This document shows, one piece after another, positions 18,456 to 26,134 of a DNA stretch of 64,000 bases. Position numbers and translations under genes: made by a program. Below the pieces are notes generated by a model. The model did not search any database, had not been told where the DNA came from, and was given only the letters and a program-made list of their open reading frames with translations. Within the stretch, counting starts at the first letter, position 1. Every line of letters starts with the position of its first letter. Origin of the DNA: Flavobacterium sp. JAD_PAG50586_2 (lineage in GTDB: Bacteria > Bacteroidota > Bacteroidia > Flavobacteriales > Flavobacteriaceae); assembly GCA_023213215.1 (NCBI GenBank), contig CP096136.1, forward strand, positions 1,798,001-1,862,000. Reading direction: 5' to 3'.

Positions 18456-18904
18456 TTAATTATCTGAAGCATACCATTCTGCAAAAGAAGTATCCGTTTC
18501 CTGTAATTTCAGCGAATGCAATTTGACAGTTTCCGGCAGGCGGTTTTTGATTTTCTGTGCAAAATCAGTAACCATATTTTCACTTGTTGGCTGATAATCT
18601 ACCAAAATCACATGATGTCCTCGGTTTTTTAGCTCGGTAGCCAATTCAACGTGCGGTGTGTTTTTATTGAAGACAGTTGCATGGTCAAAAATATCAACGA
18701 TTTCTTCCTTAACGATTTTTTTAAATCTGAAAAGTCTATTACCATTCCAAATTTTACATTCGAGTTATCCGAAATCGGCTGACCGATAACCGTTACCGAA
18801 AGTTTATAGCTGTGCCCATGAACATTTTTGCATTTGCCATCATAGCCATATAGTGCATGTCCGGTTTCGAAAGAGAATTGTTTGGTGATTCTGATGTTAC
18901 TCAT
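18456..18904 (-). CDS. queD: 6-carboxytetrahydropterin synthase (frameshifted)
   Basis: QueD makes 6-carboxytetrahydropterin from dihydroneopterin triphosphate, the first committed step to queuosine and 7-deazapurines. The N-terminal part shows the zinc-binding histidines and catalytic cysteine: FSFETGHALYGYDGKCKNVHGHSYKL. The frame breaks after DFSDLKK; reading the seven T at 18716-18722 as eight gives IVKEEIVDIFDHATVFNKNT and joins to VELATELKNRGHHVILVDYQ and PTSENM. The restored length is 149 residues, normal for the family. Its start overlaps the stop of the upstream small membrane protein gene by 8 bases, so the two are translated from one mRNA. Confidence 0.9.
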
Positions 18905-19115
18905 TAAAGAAATTTTTACACTGCAAATTTACTAAATAAATGTTATAGGTCGTTTTGTCTTTTTTTGGCACGGTAATAATGAGATAGGCAACTCCTATTA
19001 GTAGAGCAAAGGGAAGCACATAACCAATCCAGACGCCAATCATATAGCCATCGTTAGGTGCATTCTTTATTTTTTCATCGATGTTGGCTTGCTGTAGTAA
19101 CAAAATTAATTTCAT
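18897..19115 (-). CDS. Small membrane protein of unknown function
   Basis: A 72-residue protein with one strong membrane segment (WIGYVLPFALLIGVAYLIITV, about residues 29-49) between a polar N-terminal third and a basic C-terminus. No family is recognised. It overlaps the start of queD and begins 3 bases after the enoyl-CoA hydratase-family stop, so the three genes form one unit on the minus strand. Given the error rate here, the last 20 residues may be in the wrong frame, but I cannot show it. Confidence 0.55.
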   Translation of the reverse strand: MKLILLLQQANIDEKIKNAPNDGYMIGVWIGYVLPFALLIGVAYLIITVPKKDKTTYNIYLVNLQCKNFFNE

Positions 19116-19118
19116 ACG

Positions 19119-19880
19119 TTATTTTTTAAATTGGCTTAACGCTTCTTTCGTAAAATCGGAAAGAACTAATTTTCCTGAGATGGCTGCTCTTTCGTATAAT
19201 AGTTTGTCCCAGTTTTCGGTGCCTTCCCAAAAGACCTTCTTCATTTCTGCTAAGGCTTCGGGGTTATAGGATGCCAATTTTTCAGCAAGATGTTGCGTTG
19301 CTTCATTAACTTCCGCCATGCTATCGAAAAGATCGGCGTACAATCCTTTGGCTACTGCCCAATCTGCAGTTTGCCAGATGGTAGGCTGCAACGACATTTC
19401 GGCCATAGCGTTTTTGCCAATTTTTCTCGAAACTGCCGGTTCAATCACAAACGGGCCAATTCCAATCGCAATTTCGGATAATTTGACAGCGGCATCCTGA
19501 TAGGCAAAAGCAAAATCACAGGCAGAAATCAAACCAACTCCGCCACCAACAGCTTTTCCCTGAACTTTTCCTATAATGATTTTCGGGCATTGACGCATTG
19601 CATTAATTACATCGGCAAAGCCAGAGAAGAATTTTTTCCCATCCTTTAAATTGGTAATCGAAAGCAATTCGTCGAAAGAAGCTCCGGCACAAAAGGTTTT
19701 CCCCTCGCTTTGCAGCACAACGACATTCACTTCAGGATTGGAGGAAATCCCATTTAGTTCCGAAGTCAGTTTTTGTAATAAGCTACTTGGAAACGAATTG
19801 CTTGCCGGATGACTAAAAGTAATTGTCGCGATTTTAGCTTGAATGTCTATGGTAATGTCGCCTAGTTCAGAAGTGGTCAT
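19119..19880 (-). CDS. Enoyl-CoA hydratase/isomerase family protein
   Basis: This 253-residue crotonase-fold protein carries the oxyanion-hole segments CAGASFDELLSI and GKAVGGGVGLISACDFAFA and the IGIGPFVIEPAVSRKIG region. These are the usual CoA-ester binding features. The exact reaction (hydration, isomerisation or decarboxylation) cannot be told; the usual acidic catalytic pair of true hydratases is not clearly conserved. I used the ATG at 19880 (MTTSELGDITIDIQ) because the longer option adds a non-conserved basic sequence. It heads the unit with the small membrane protein and queD, with a terminator of the preceding gene just upstream. Confidence 0.85.
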   Translation of the reverse strand: MTTSELGDITIDIQAKIATITFSHPASNSFPSSLLQKLTSELNGISSNPEVNVVVLQSEGKTFCAGASFDELLSITNLKDGKKFFSGFADVINAMRQCPKIIIGKVQGKAVGGGVGLISACDFAFAYQDAAVKLSEIAIGIGPFVIEPAVSRKIGKNAMAEMSLQPTIWQTADWAVAKGLYADLFDSMAEVNEATQHLAEKLASYNPEALAEMKKVFWEGTENWDKLLYERAAISGKLVLSDFTKEALSQFKK

Positions 19881-19911
19881 AACTTTTTTTATTGGTAGTA
19901 CAAATTTACAT

Positions 19912-19944
19912 AAAAAAGAAGGCTGCCTTTTGGGCAACCTTTTA
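19912..19944 (-). terminator. Intrinsic terminator after the Omp28-like lipoprotein gene
   Basis: On the minus strand AAGGTTGCC-caaaa-GGCAGCCTT, a nearly perfect stem with one G-T pair, is followed by CTTTTTT. It lies 17 bases past the lipoprotein stop codon at 19961. Confidence 0.8.
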
Positions 19945-19960
19945 ATTTTTCTTTTCCTGA

Positions 19961-20790
19961 TTATGGATTCTGCTCAAACGACTGATTTTCATTTTTTTCA
20001 GCGGCTCTGGCATTTAAGGCCAAATTATCAGCATTGACGATCATCGCTACAAAACTGATGTTTTCGGGATTTAAAAAGTTAGCCGGAATTGGGAATGAGA
20101 ACGATTTGGTAATCGTTTGTCCCGCAGTGGTGCTTTCGGTAATTGGATCACCAAGCAAATCAGTTATTTCTTTTCTTAACACATGATTGTGCTCATAACC
20201 TTGTACTGGATTTACATTTCCATAGTAGGAAGTATAATTTACCTGATTACGGATTAGGTGATTTTCAAGTGCGTAGACTACAAGCTTTAAGCCTGTATAG
20301 TTTTGGGCAAATTTCATGTTAACATCAAGGTTTACGGTTCCGTTTACCACTGTTGATGACATTGCAATTCCCAATCCGGCATTGTTTCCGGTCAGCGCTT
20401 TTGCTTGTGCAAGGTTAGAGGGTTCCGGAGAGGTCCATACAATAGTTCGATTTAATCGGGATTGCGGCAATTCTAAATCGGAATTTGGCATAATCATATC
20501 CTTCAAAGGTTGAAAGCCTGCAAAATGATAAGGATCATTACCATTGTGAATCGCAATCGTGACTACTTTATCTGACTGTTCAACCATCTGGTCGATAGCA
20601 TAGGCTACACGCGTACAGTTTCCACACCAGGTTCCGGTGTAATCTTCAATTAAAACTCTTTTTTGAAATAACCCGAAACCGGAGGTGCTGTTTCAGTATC
20701 ATCCGGAATATTTTCAATTACTTTCGTATCGCTACAGGAATAGAGTGTGATTAATGTTAAAAGAGAAAGGAGGGCTTTTATTCTTTTCAT
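19961..20790 (-). CDS. Omp28-related outer-membrane lipoprotein with thioredoxin-like motif (frameshifted)
   Basis: Two frames join into a 276-residue protein if the six T at 20659-20664 are read as seven. The N-terminus is a lipoprotein signal (LLTLITLYSC, cysteine 19). The restored junction gives VLIEDYTGTWCGNCTRVAY, a WCxxC redox-type motif at about residues 55-59, followed by a beta-rich Omp28-type domain. Proteins of this family are surface or periplasmic lipoproteins; their redox role is not established. It is divergent from the TlpA-like gene, which also has a WCxxC motif, with 93 bases between them, so the two may be jointly regulated. I chose the start at 20790 because it opens on the lipoprotein signal. 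Confidence 0.82.
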
Positions 20791-20883
20791 TTCAAATTTG
20801 AATTTAAGGAACAGCAAAATAAATAAAAAAACTTTAATCTTAAGCATATTATTTCTTTATTTGTACAAACAAACTAAACTAAT

Positions 20884-21363
20884 ATGAAGAACCTACTTAT
20901 TGCACTGTTATTCCTTACAGGATTTACTGCAATTTCTCAAAAGCAAATGCCAAATGTTTCATTGTCAGATATTGAAGGCGTAAAAAAATCAGTTGTTACA
21001 GATTTCATGGAAAAGGATAAAATCTATATTTTCTCTTTTTGGGCTACCTGGTGCACGCCTTGCATTGCCGAACTTGATGAAATGAACGACTTACAGGAAG
21101 AATGGAAAAAAGCATTGCCAATCGAAATAATTGCCATTGCTACGGATGATTCCAGGACACAAAAAAGAATTAAGCCATTGGTAAACGGAAAAGGCTGGGA
21201 ATATAAAGTTTTGTTAGACACCAACCAGGAACTGAAAAGAGCTTTAGGCATTGTTAATATTCCTTACACGGTCGTAGTGAAAAATGGCGTTATAGCTTAT
21301 ATTCAGAATGGATATGTTCCGGGAAGCGAAAGTGAGTTGTTTGAAAAACTTAAGACGCTTTAA
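20884..21363 (+). CDS. TlpA-like thioredoxin-family protein
   Basis: A 159-residue protein with a signal peptide (MKNLLIALLFLTGFTAISQ) and one thioredoxin-like domain. The active site is SFWATWCTPCIAELDEM (Cys57 and Cys60), followed by the cis-proline loop GIVNIPYTVVV. Proteins of this type act as thiol reductases or carriers in the periplasm, for example in cytochrome c maturation or repair of exported proteins. Its partner here is not known. It ends 3 bases before the DUF6029-like gene, so the two are co-transcribed. Confidence 0.92.
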   Translation: MKNLLIALLFLTGFTAISQKQMPNVSLSDIEGVKKSVVTDFMEKDKIYIFSFWATWCTPCIAELDEMNDLQEEWKKALPIEIIAIATDDSRTQKRIKPLVNGKGWEYKVLLDTNQELKRALGIVNIPYTVVVKNGVIAYIQNGYVPGSESELFEKLKTL

Positions 21364-21366
21364 CCG

Positions 21367-23052
21367 ATGAAGAGCATTATTTTAGTCGGACTTTTCGTTG
21401 CATCAACATTAACTTACGGTCAGGAAAAAGAAAAGGATAACGGTACTGTTTCGGGTGGATTTGAATCAAATGCCCAATGGTATTTAAACGATAAAGGGCT
21501 TTTGGATGAATTTTATAATCCTGTTGTTCACCCTGAAAACCCAGTACGATCCAATAATTATCTGTTTGTAAACTACAAAATAAAGAACTGGAGTTTTGGT
21601 ATACAAGGAGAAGCTTATGCTCAGGAAGCGCTTTTGAATTACAATCCAAAATATAAAGACGCGAATGTTGCAACTTATTTTGCCCAATTTAAAAACGATA
21701 AGATAGATGTGACGGCTGGTTATTTCTACGAGCAGTTTGGAAGCGGTTTGTTATTAAGAAGCTGGGAAGACAGGGCTTTGGGAATCAACAATGCCTTGAG
21801 AGGTCTTCGCGTTATTTACAAACCTGCAAAATATTTTACCATAAAAACGCTTTACGGACAACAGCGTACAGGATTTGATGTTTCGGAAGGGAAAATCTAT
21901 GGAACTGATTTAGAGCTGTCTCTTTCTGATATTTTTAAGTTTGAAAAAGATGAATTGTCATTTGGACTTACTTATGTAGGTAGAGATGAACAAACAGACA
22001 TTGTTGATCCTAAGTTTAACAGATTGACGAATGCCTTTGCCGGGCGTTTGAACTATGCCCACGATTCGTTTTATCTTTCAACCGAATTTGATTACAAGTC
22101 AAAAGATGCAGTAGTTCAGGTTAGGAATCAAATCGATAATAACCTTATCAAAACTGGAAATGCATTATTGCTTAATCTGGGCTATTCTAAAAAGGGATTT
22201 GGTGTTGATGCTACTTTCAGAAGATTGGAGAATATGAGTTTCTATTCGGAGCGTATTGCTAAAGGAAATCAGTTCAACGATATGATCATGAATTATGTGC
22301 CAAGTTTGACCAAACAACATCATTTTAATTTAGCTAACATTTATGTGTATCAGGCTCAGCCAAACGTAATCATTAATGATGTCAATTTAGTAAAGGCCGG
22401 AGAAATTGGCGGTCAGATAGATTTGTTTTACAACTTTAAGAAAGGAAGTCCTATAGGAGGAAAATATGGAACTAAGGTTGCCGTAAACTATTCTGAATAT
22501 CACGGCTTGGGAGGAGAATTCTACATCTTCTCGCCTCAGGATTACCATGCCGATTTTATAGGTTTTGGCCAAAAATACTTTTCGGATGCTAATATAGAAA
22601 TCACAAAAAAATTCAACGATAAATGGCTGACTGGCTTTAGTTTCATTCATCAGTATTACAATAAAAAATACATTGAAGAGACTTATGGCGAAGTTAACAC
22701 CAATATTTTAGGGGCAGAAGCAACTTATAAATTTAGTGCCAGTAAATCAGTTCGGGTGCAGGCAGAACATCTGTGGGCTGATAGTGACAAGAAGAACTGG
22801 GCTGCATTATTAGCCGAATTCAATTTGAGCACTAAATATACAGTATACCTATCTGACATGTATAACTATGGAAATGATGATGCCAAATTACGCCACCATT
22901 ATTACAGTATTGGAAATGCTTATAGGTATAAATCAACACGAATAGCTTTAGCTTACGGAAGACAAAGAGGAGGTTTGGTTTGTGTTGGAGGTGTTTGCCG
23001 TTTTGTTCCGGAAAGCACAGGAATTTCACTTTCCCTCAATACAAGTTTTTAA
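21367..23052 (+). CDS. DUF6029-like predicted outer-membrane protein
   Basis: The protein has 561 residues, a signal peptide (ILVGLFVASTLTYG, cleavage near residue 19) and a long series of amphipathic beta-strands ending in an aromatic residue (SLSLNTSF), as in an outer-membrane barrel. The N-terminal segment VSGGFESNAQWYLND is typical of the family I know as DUF6029. Two cysteines lie near the end (LVCVGGVCRF, a CxxxxC pair) and could be a substrate for the adjacent thioredoxin-like protein; that is inference. It follows the tlpA-like gene after 3 bases and ends in a strong terminator. Confidence 0.82.
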   Translation: MKSIILVGLFVASTLTYGQEKEKDNGTVSGGFESNAQWYLNDKGLLDEFYNPVVHPENPVRSNNYLFVNYKIKNWSFGIQGEAYAQEALLNYNPKYKDANVATYFAQFKNDKIDVTAGYFYEQFGSGLLLRSWEDRALGINNALRGLRVIYKPAKYFTIKTLYGQQRTGFDVSEGKIYGTDLELSLSDIFKFEKDELSFGLTYVGRDEQTDIVDPKFNRLTNAFAGRLNYAHDSFYLSTEFDYKSKDAVVQVRNQIDNNLIKTGNALLLNLGYSKKGFGVDATFRRLENMSFYSERIAKGNQFNDMIMNYVPSLTKQHHFNLANIYVYQAQPNVIINDVNLVKAGEIGGQIDLFYNFKKGSPIGGKYGTKVAVNYSEYHGLGGEFYIFSPQDYHADFIGFGQKYFSDANIEITKKFNDKWLTGFSFIHQYYNKKYIEETYGEVNTNILGAEATYKFSASKSVRVQAEHLWADSDKKNWAALLAEFNLSTKYTVYLSDMYNYGNDDAKLRHHYYSIGNAYRYKSTRIALAYGRQRGGLVCVGGVCRFVPESTGISLSLNTSF

Positions 23053-23066
23053 TAAAAGATATCCAT

Positions 23067-23100
23067 AAAAAAAGCCCCATCAATTTGATGGGGCTTTTTT
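23067..23100. terminator. Bidirectional terminator
   Basis: AAAAAAAGCCCCATCAA-TTTGATGGGGCTTTTTT is a near-perfect stem with A and T tracts on either side. It ends the DUF6029-like transcript and probably also the convergent T9SS gene at 23119. Confidence 0.9.
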
Positions 23101-23118
23101 AGTATAGTGAAGTTTTTG

Positions 23119-23865
23119 TTACTTCTTAATAATCTTTAAGGCTGCCTTTTTGCCCTCTTGGTTGGTGAAGTTCAAAATATAAACAGCAGCATTTAAATTG
23201 GACACATCCACAGTATTATATCCGGAGATATAGTTTACTGATGTAACCATTTTTCCGTTGATATCGTAAAGTTCTGCAGTTCCATTAGAAGTAGCATCAA
23301 ACTCAAATTGTGACTTTACCAATGTTGATGTCACATTGATTCCGGCAGTTTCAAGAGCATTGGATGCAAGGCCTAAGGCTGCGTATCTGTAGGTAATTGT
23401 TATAGAGTTACCAAATTCACCTCCAAAATTGTCGACCATATAAAATTTCAACACATACTCAACGGTACCATTTCCGTTAGTACCAGGATTGTTGTTGATG
23501 AAGTGATCAAAATTGCCGTTTTGTCCATTGGCAGGTACAACAGAATTTCCGCTGGCAGGATAGGCGTTACCAACTGTAATAGATCCGATGCAAATAGGAT
23601 CAATACAAAACTGAACGTTGTTTCCGTCAGCATTAGTCATACTGATAAGCCTCATCTTTACATTGATGGCATTAGCAGAACTGTTATAGATTTTCAATCC
23701 CAAATAAGCAGGATCTGATGATGATGCCGTTTCAGGATCACCCAATGTTGAAAAAGTGAAAACGTCTCCATTCAAAATAGGCGTTCCATCAAGTTTTTTC
23801 ATTGTCATTTGTGAAAACGACAAAACCGAATAAAAACAGGCGATGACAACAATTATTTTTTTCAT
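23119..23865 (-). CDS. T9SS type A sorting-domain protein, small
   Basis: A 248-residue exported protein with a signal peptide (IIVVIACFYSVLSFSQ), a beta-rich domain of about 150 residues, and a C-terminal T9SS sorting domain (FEFDATSNGTAELYDINGK, NAAVYILNFTNQEGKK, ending KIIKK). The central part has the wording of an immunoglobulin-like or Calx-beta-type domain but I cannot name it. Two cysteines (FCIDPICIG) lie close together. It lies just downstream of, and on the same strand as, the larger T9SS Omp28 protein, with a 27-base gap, so they are probably one operon. Confidence 0.85.
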   Translation of the reverse strand: MKKIIVVIACFYSVLSFSQMTMKKLDGTPILNGDVFTFSTLGDPETASSSDPAYLGLKIYNSSANAINVKMRLISMTNADGNNVQFCIDPICIGSITVGNAYPASGNSVVPANGQNGNFDHFINNNPGTNGNGTVEYVLKFYMVDNFGGEFGNSITITYRYAALGLASNALETAGINVTSTLVKSQFEFDATSNGTAELYDINGKMVTSVNYISGYNTVDVSNLNAAVYILNFTNQEGKKAALKIIKK

Positions 23866-23892
23866 AATGATTAAGTATTGTAGGTTATTAAA

Positions 23893-25779
23893 TTATTTTA
23901 CTAATAAATGTTTGCTGTAAGAAGTAGTTCCTGTAGCAATATTTACTATATATTCTCCTTTTGCGATTCCTTTGATTGGCAATGAGAATGTTTCATTATC
24001 TGAAACCTCTCTTTTGTCGCTTTGGATTACTCTTCCTAGCATGTCATAGATGGTAATCGAATAGCTGCCCCCTTTAAGGTTGCTGATATTGATATACTCA
24101 CTTGCAGGATTCGGATAGATGTCGAAAGTAGTAGCTGCGTTTTGGTTCACGGCAAGCGTTGCAAGTTCCACTGATTTTGCATTTACAACTTCTCCATTAT
24201 CCTGGTCAATTAAAAGAATTACAGCATGCATATCGGCAATTGTGCTTGTTGCAGGTACTGTATAATTAAAAGTATAACTTATTGTTTGTCCATCAGTAAT
24301 GGAAGTAGGAACAGAACCAGCCTGTCCGTTATAACCTCCTAATAAAGCTCTTCCAACATGGTCATACACCATTTGGGATGCAGGCACAGGATTTGGCAGG
24401 GATTCGTAACCGCCCATAGGACCGTTATCACCACCTGCATAGTAGTTAGTTTGACTATATGCTGCAGAAGTACCGGTAACGTCATCTTCTGAAATCACAA
24501 CTGCTAATCTGTAGTTTGCATTAGAAAAAACAGTTCTAAAAGTGGCATCAGCATTAATGGTAACCTGGTTGCCACTAACACCACCGCTTGCAGCTAAACT
24601 AACAGGTACAGTTAATAATTTTCTTGTATTTAAATTGCTAACCATATCAGCCTGGCTAACATCAGCACCTTTAACAGATCTGTCTACATTCATTCCGGGA
24701 AAGCCGGGAAGAGCCGCTCCAGCATTATATTCATCAAGTTGCATAAGGTCTTTGCCATTATAATTATGAACTGCTACACCAATAAATTCATTTGGATAAG
24801 TTGCCTGCATATAAGCCATAGCGAGAGCTCCTCTTGGACACCATCCACACCAAGTACCCGTTCCTTCTTCAAAAAATACTTTTTTAGGTGAGGCCTGGCT
24901 TACCGTATTAAATTTTGCGTTTCCGGTGTTATTGGCAGGAACAGGATCTACAGCCCCGTTAACAGCTGTTATGCTTAAAGCTAAATTCTTATCAACAACA
25001 GTAGCATAGTTTACAGGAGTTGGATGGTTTACTGTGGTGGTTGCACCTACAGCAATATTTCTATTTACAGTCATAGAATGATCAGTTCCGTCATTCCAGT
25101 TGATTGTTAAATTGGTAATTGCATTTAGCCCTACATTTTTAACCGTAAAGGTTAAAGTGTTGTTTGTGTTTTGTAAACTATATCTTTTCAGTTTAGCCGA
25201 GACCAATTGAACATCATTATTGGCTACACTTTTTACTACTACGTTGTCAATCAATATAAAATATTCATCTGGCGACTCATAGTGTCTGAATGATATATAT
25301 ATTGTTTGCCCTAAAAAAGAACTAATGTTAACAGACTTGTTAGTATAGGTAGTATTTGTAGGTGTTACTGTTAAAACAGGTGTTGCGGCGTTTATCACAG
25401 CTGGGTCATTAGATGTTGTAACATACACAGAGTATTTATCCGGTTCAGCCGGATCACCTAATAAATGATCAAAAAATAAGTACATATTTGACTCGGCTGT
25501 TGCGCCCGTTAAATCTATGGCAGGCGAAGTAACAAGATTGTCAGGGTCTAATGCTCCACTGGCTTGTGTCCAGGAAAATGACATTAAAGATCCTGGTACT
25601 GCAGAAGCATTAACGCCTGAGGCATTTAAAACACTCCAATTGTTACCATCTCCGTCAGTATCATTAACGGTCCAACCGCTTAAACCTCCTGATTGAAAAT
25701 TTTCTGAGTAATAAGTGGTTTGTGCAAAACCGAAAAAAGAACAAAAAAACAAAGTAAGTAGTAGTGTAGTTTTTTTCAT
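23893..25779 (-). CDS. T9SS-exported Omp28-type protein with CGWC motif
   Basis: The protein has 628 residues. A signal peptide (LLLTLFFCSFFGFAQ) is followed by a cleaved-adhesin/choice-of-anchor domain (about 25-185), a beta-sandwich segment on which the Omp28 domain sits (about 190-290), a thioredoxin-like site EEGTGTWCGWCPRGALAM (Cys311 and Cys314), and a C-terminal T9SS sorting domain (FDIYPNPASEYINISNL to SKHLLVK). The TWCGWC motif matches the one in the Omp28 lipoprotein at 20 kb. It would be displayed at the cell surface or secreted, an unusual place for a CxxC redox site, because there is no obvious thiol donor outside the outer membrane. It is the first gene of the pair with the 248-residue T9SS protein. 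Confidence 0.9.
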   Translation of the reverse strand: MKKTTLLLTLFFCSFFGFAQTTYYSENFQSGGLSGWTVNDTDGDGNNWSVLNASGVNASAVPGSLMSFSWTQASGALDPDNLVTSPAIDLTGATAESNMYLFFDHLLGDPAEPDKYSVYVTTSNDPAVINAATPVLTVTPTNTTYTNKSVNISSFLGQTIYISFRHYESPDEYFILIDNVVVKSVANNDVQLVSAKLKRYSLQNTNNTLTFTVKNVGLNAITNLTINWNDGTDHSMTVNRNIAVGATTTVNHPTPVNYATVVDKNLALSITAVNGAVDPVPANNTGNAKFNTVSQASPKKVFFEEGTGTWCGWCPRGALAMAYMQATYPNEFIGVAVHNYNGKDLMQLDEYNAGAALPGFPGMNVDRSVKGADVSQADMVSNLNTRKLLTVPVSLAASGGVSGNQVTINADATFRTVFSNANYRLAVVISEDDVTGTSAAYSQTNYYAGGDNGPMGGYESLPNPVPASQMVYDHVGRALLGGYNGQAGSVPTSITDGQTISYTFNYTVPATSTIADMHAVILLIDQDNGEVVNAKSVELATLAVNQNAATTFDIYPNPASEYINISNLKGGSYSITIYDMLGRVIQSDKREVSDNETFSLPIKGIAKGEYIVNIATGTTSYSKHLLVK

Positions 25780-25893
25780 TGATAAAGTTTAGTTTGTGTT
25801 AAAAAAATGTAAAATAAAAAATAAATGCAATTATACAAAAAAAATAATTCTAATTGATTGCATTACAAGGATTTATTTAAGCGTTATTTTTTT

Positions 25894-25922
25894 TTGTAAT
25901 CACAGCAAAAAGTATATATTTG
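25894..25922 (+). promoter_or_regulatory. Promoter of tRNA-Ala
   Basis: A -33 TTG at 25894-25896 and a -7 TATATTTG at 25915-25922 are separated by 18 bases, a textbook Bacteroidota pair. The tRNA begins 12 bases past the -7 element. Confidence 0.75.
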
Positions 25923-25934
25923 CGAACTATTATT

Positions 25935-26008
25935 GGGGGATTAGCTCATTTGGCTAGAGCGCTTGCCTGGCAGGCAAGAGGTGGTCGGTTCGAATCCGAT
26001 ATTCTCCA
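25935..26008 (+). tRNA. tRNA-Ala (GGC)
   Basis: The 74-base gene folds into the cloverleaf: acceptor GGGGGAT with ATTCTCC (two G-T pairs), D-arm GCTC/GAGC, anticodon stem CTTGC/GCAAG around the loop CTGGCAG with anticodon GGC, and T-arm TCGG/CCGA with the TTCGAAT loop. The discriminator base is A; the encoded end reads ACA, so CCA is added after transcription. The T9SS M43 gene follows on the other strand. Alanine tRNAs can be integration targets, but no integrase or duplicated 3' end is visible in the next 4 kb. Confidence 0.95.
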
Positions 26009-26010
26009 CA

Positions 26011-26042
26011 AAAGTCCCAAGTTATTGGGGCTTTTTTATTTT
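26011..26042 (+). terminator. Intrinsic terminator after tRNA-Ala
   Basis: AGTCCCAA-gtta-TTGGGGCT followed by TTTTTTATTTTT. The same stem type is found at 63701-63729. Confidence 0.8.
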
Positions 26043-26083
26043 TAATAGCTAAACATTTCTCAGCAATTTTGGATACGTTTTAT

Positions 26084-26121
26084 AAAAAAAGCCTGAAATT
26101 TAGTGATTTCAGGCTTTTTAA
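26084..26121. terminator. Intrinsic terminator after the M43 protease gene
   Basis: AAAAAGCCTGAAAT-ttagtg-ATTTCAGGCTTTTT forms a long stem with A and T tracts, so it can act on the minus-strand gene ending at 26135 and as a backstop for the tRNA. Confidence 0.85.
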
Positions 26122-26134
26122 TAAAGCTGTTAAT

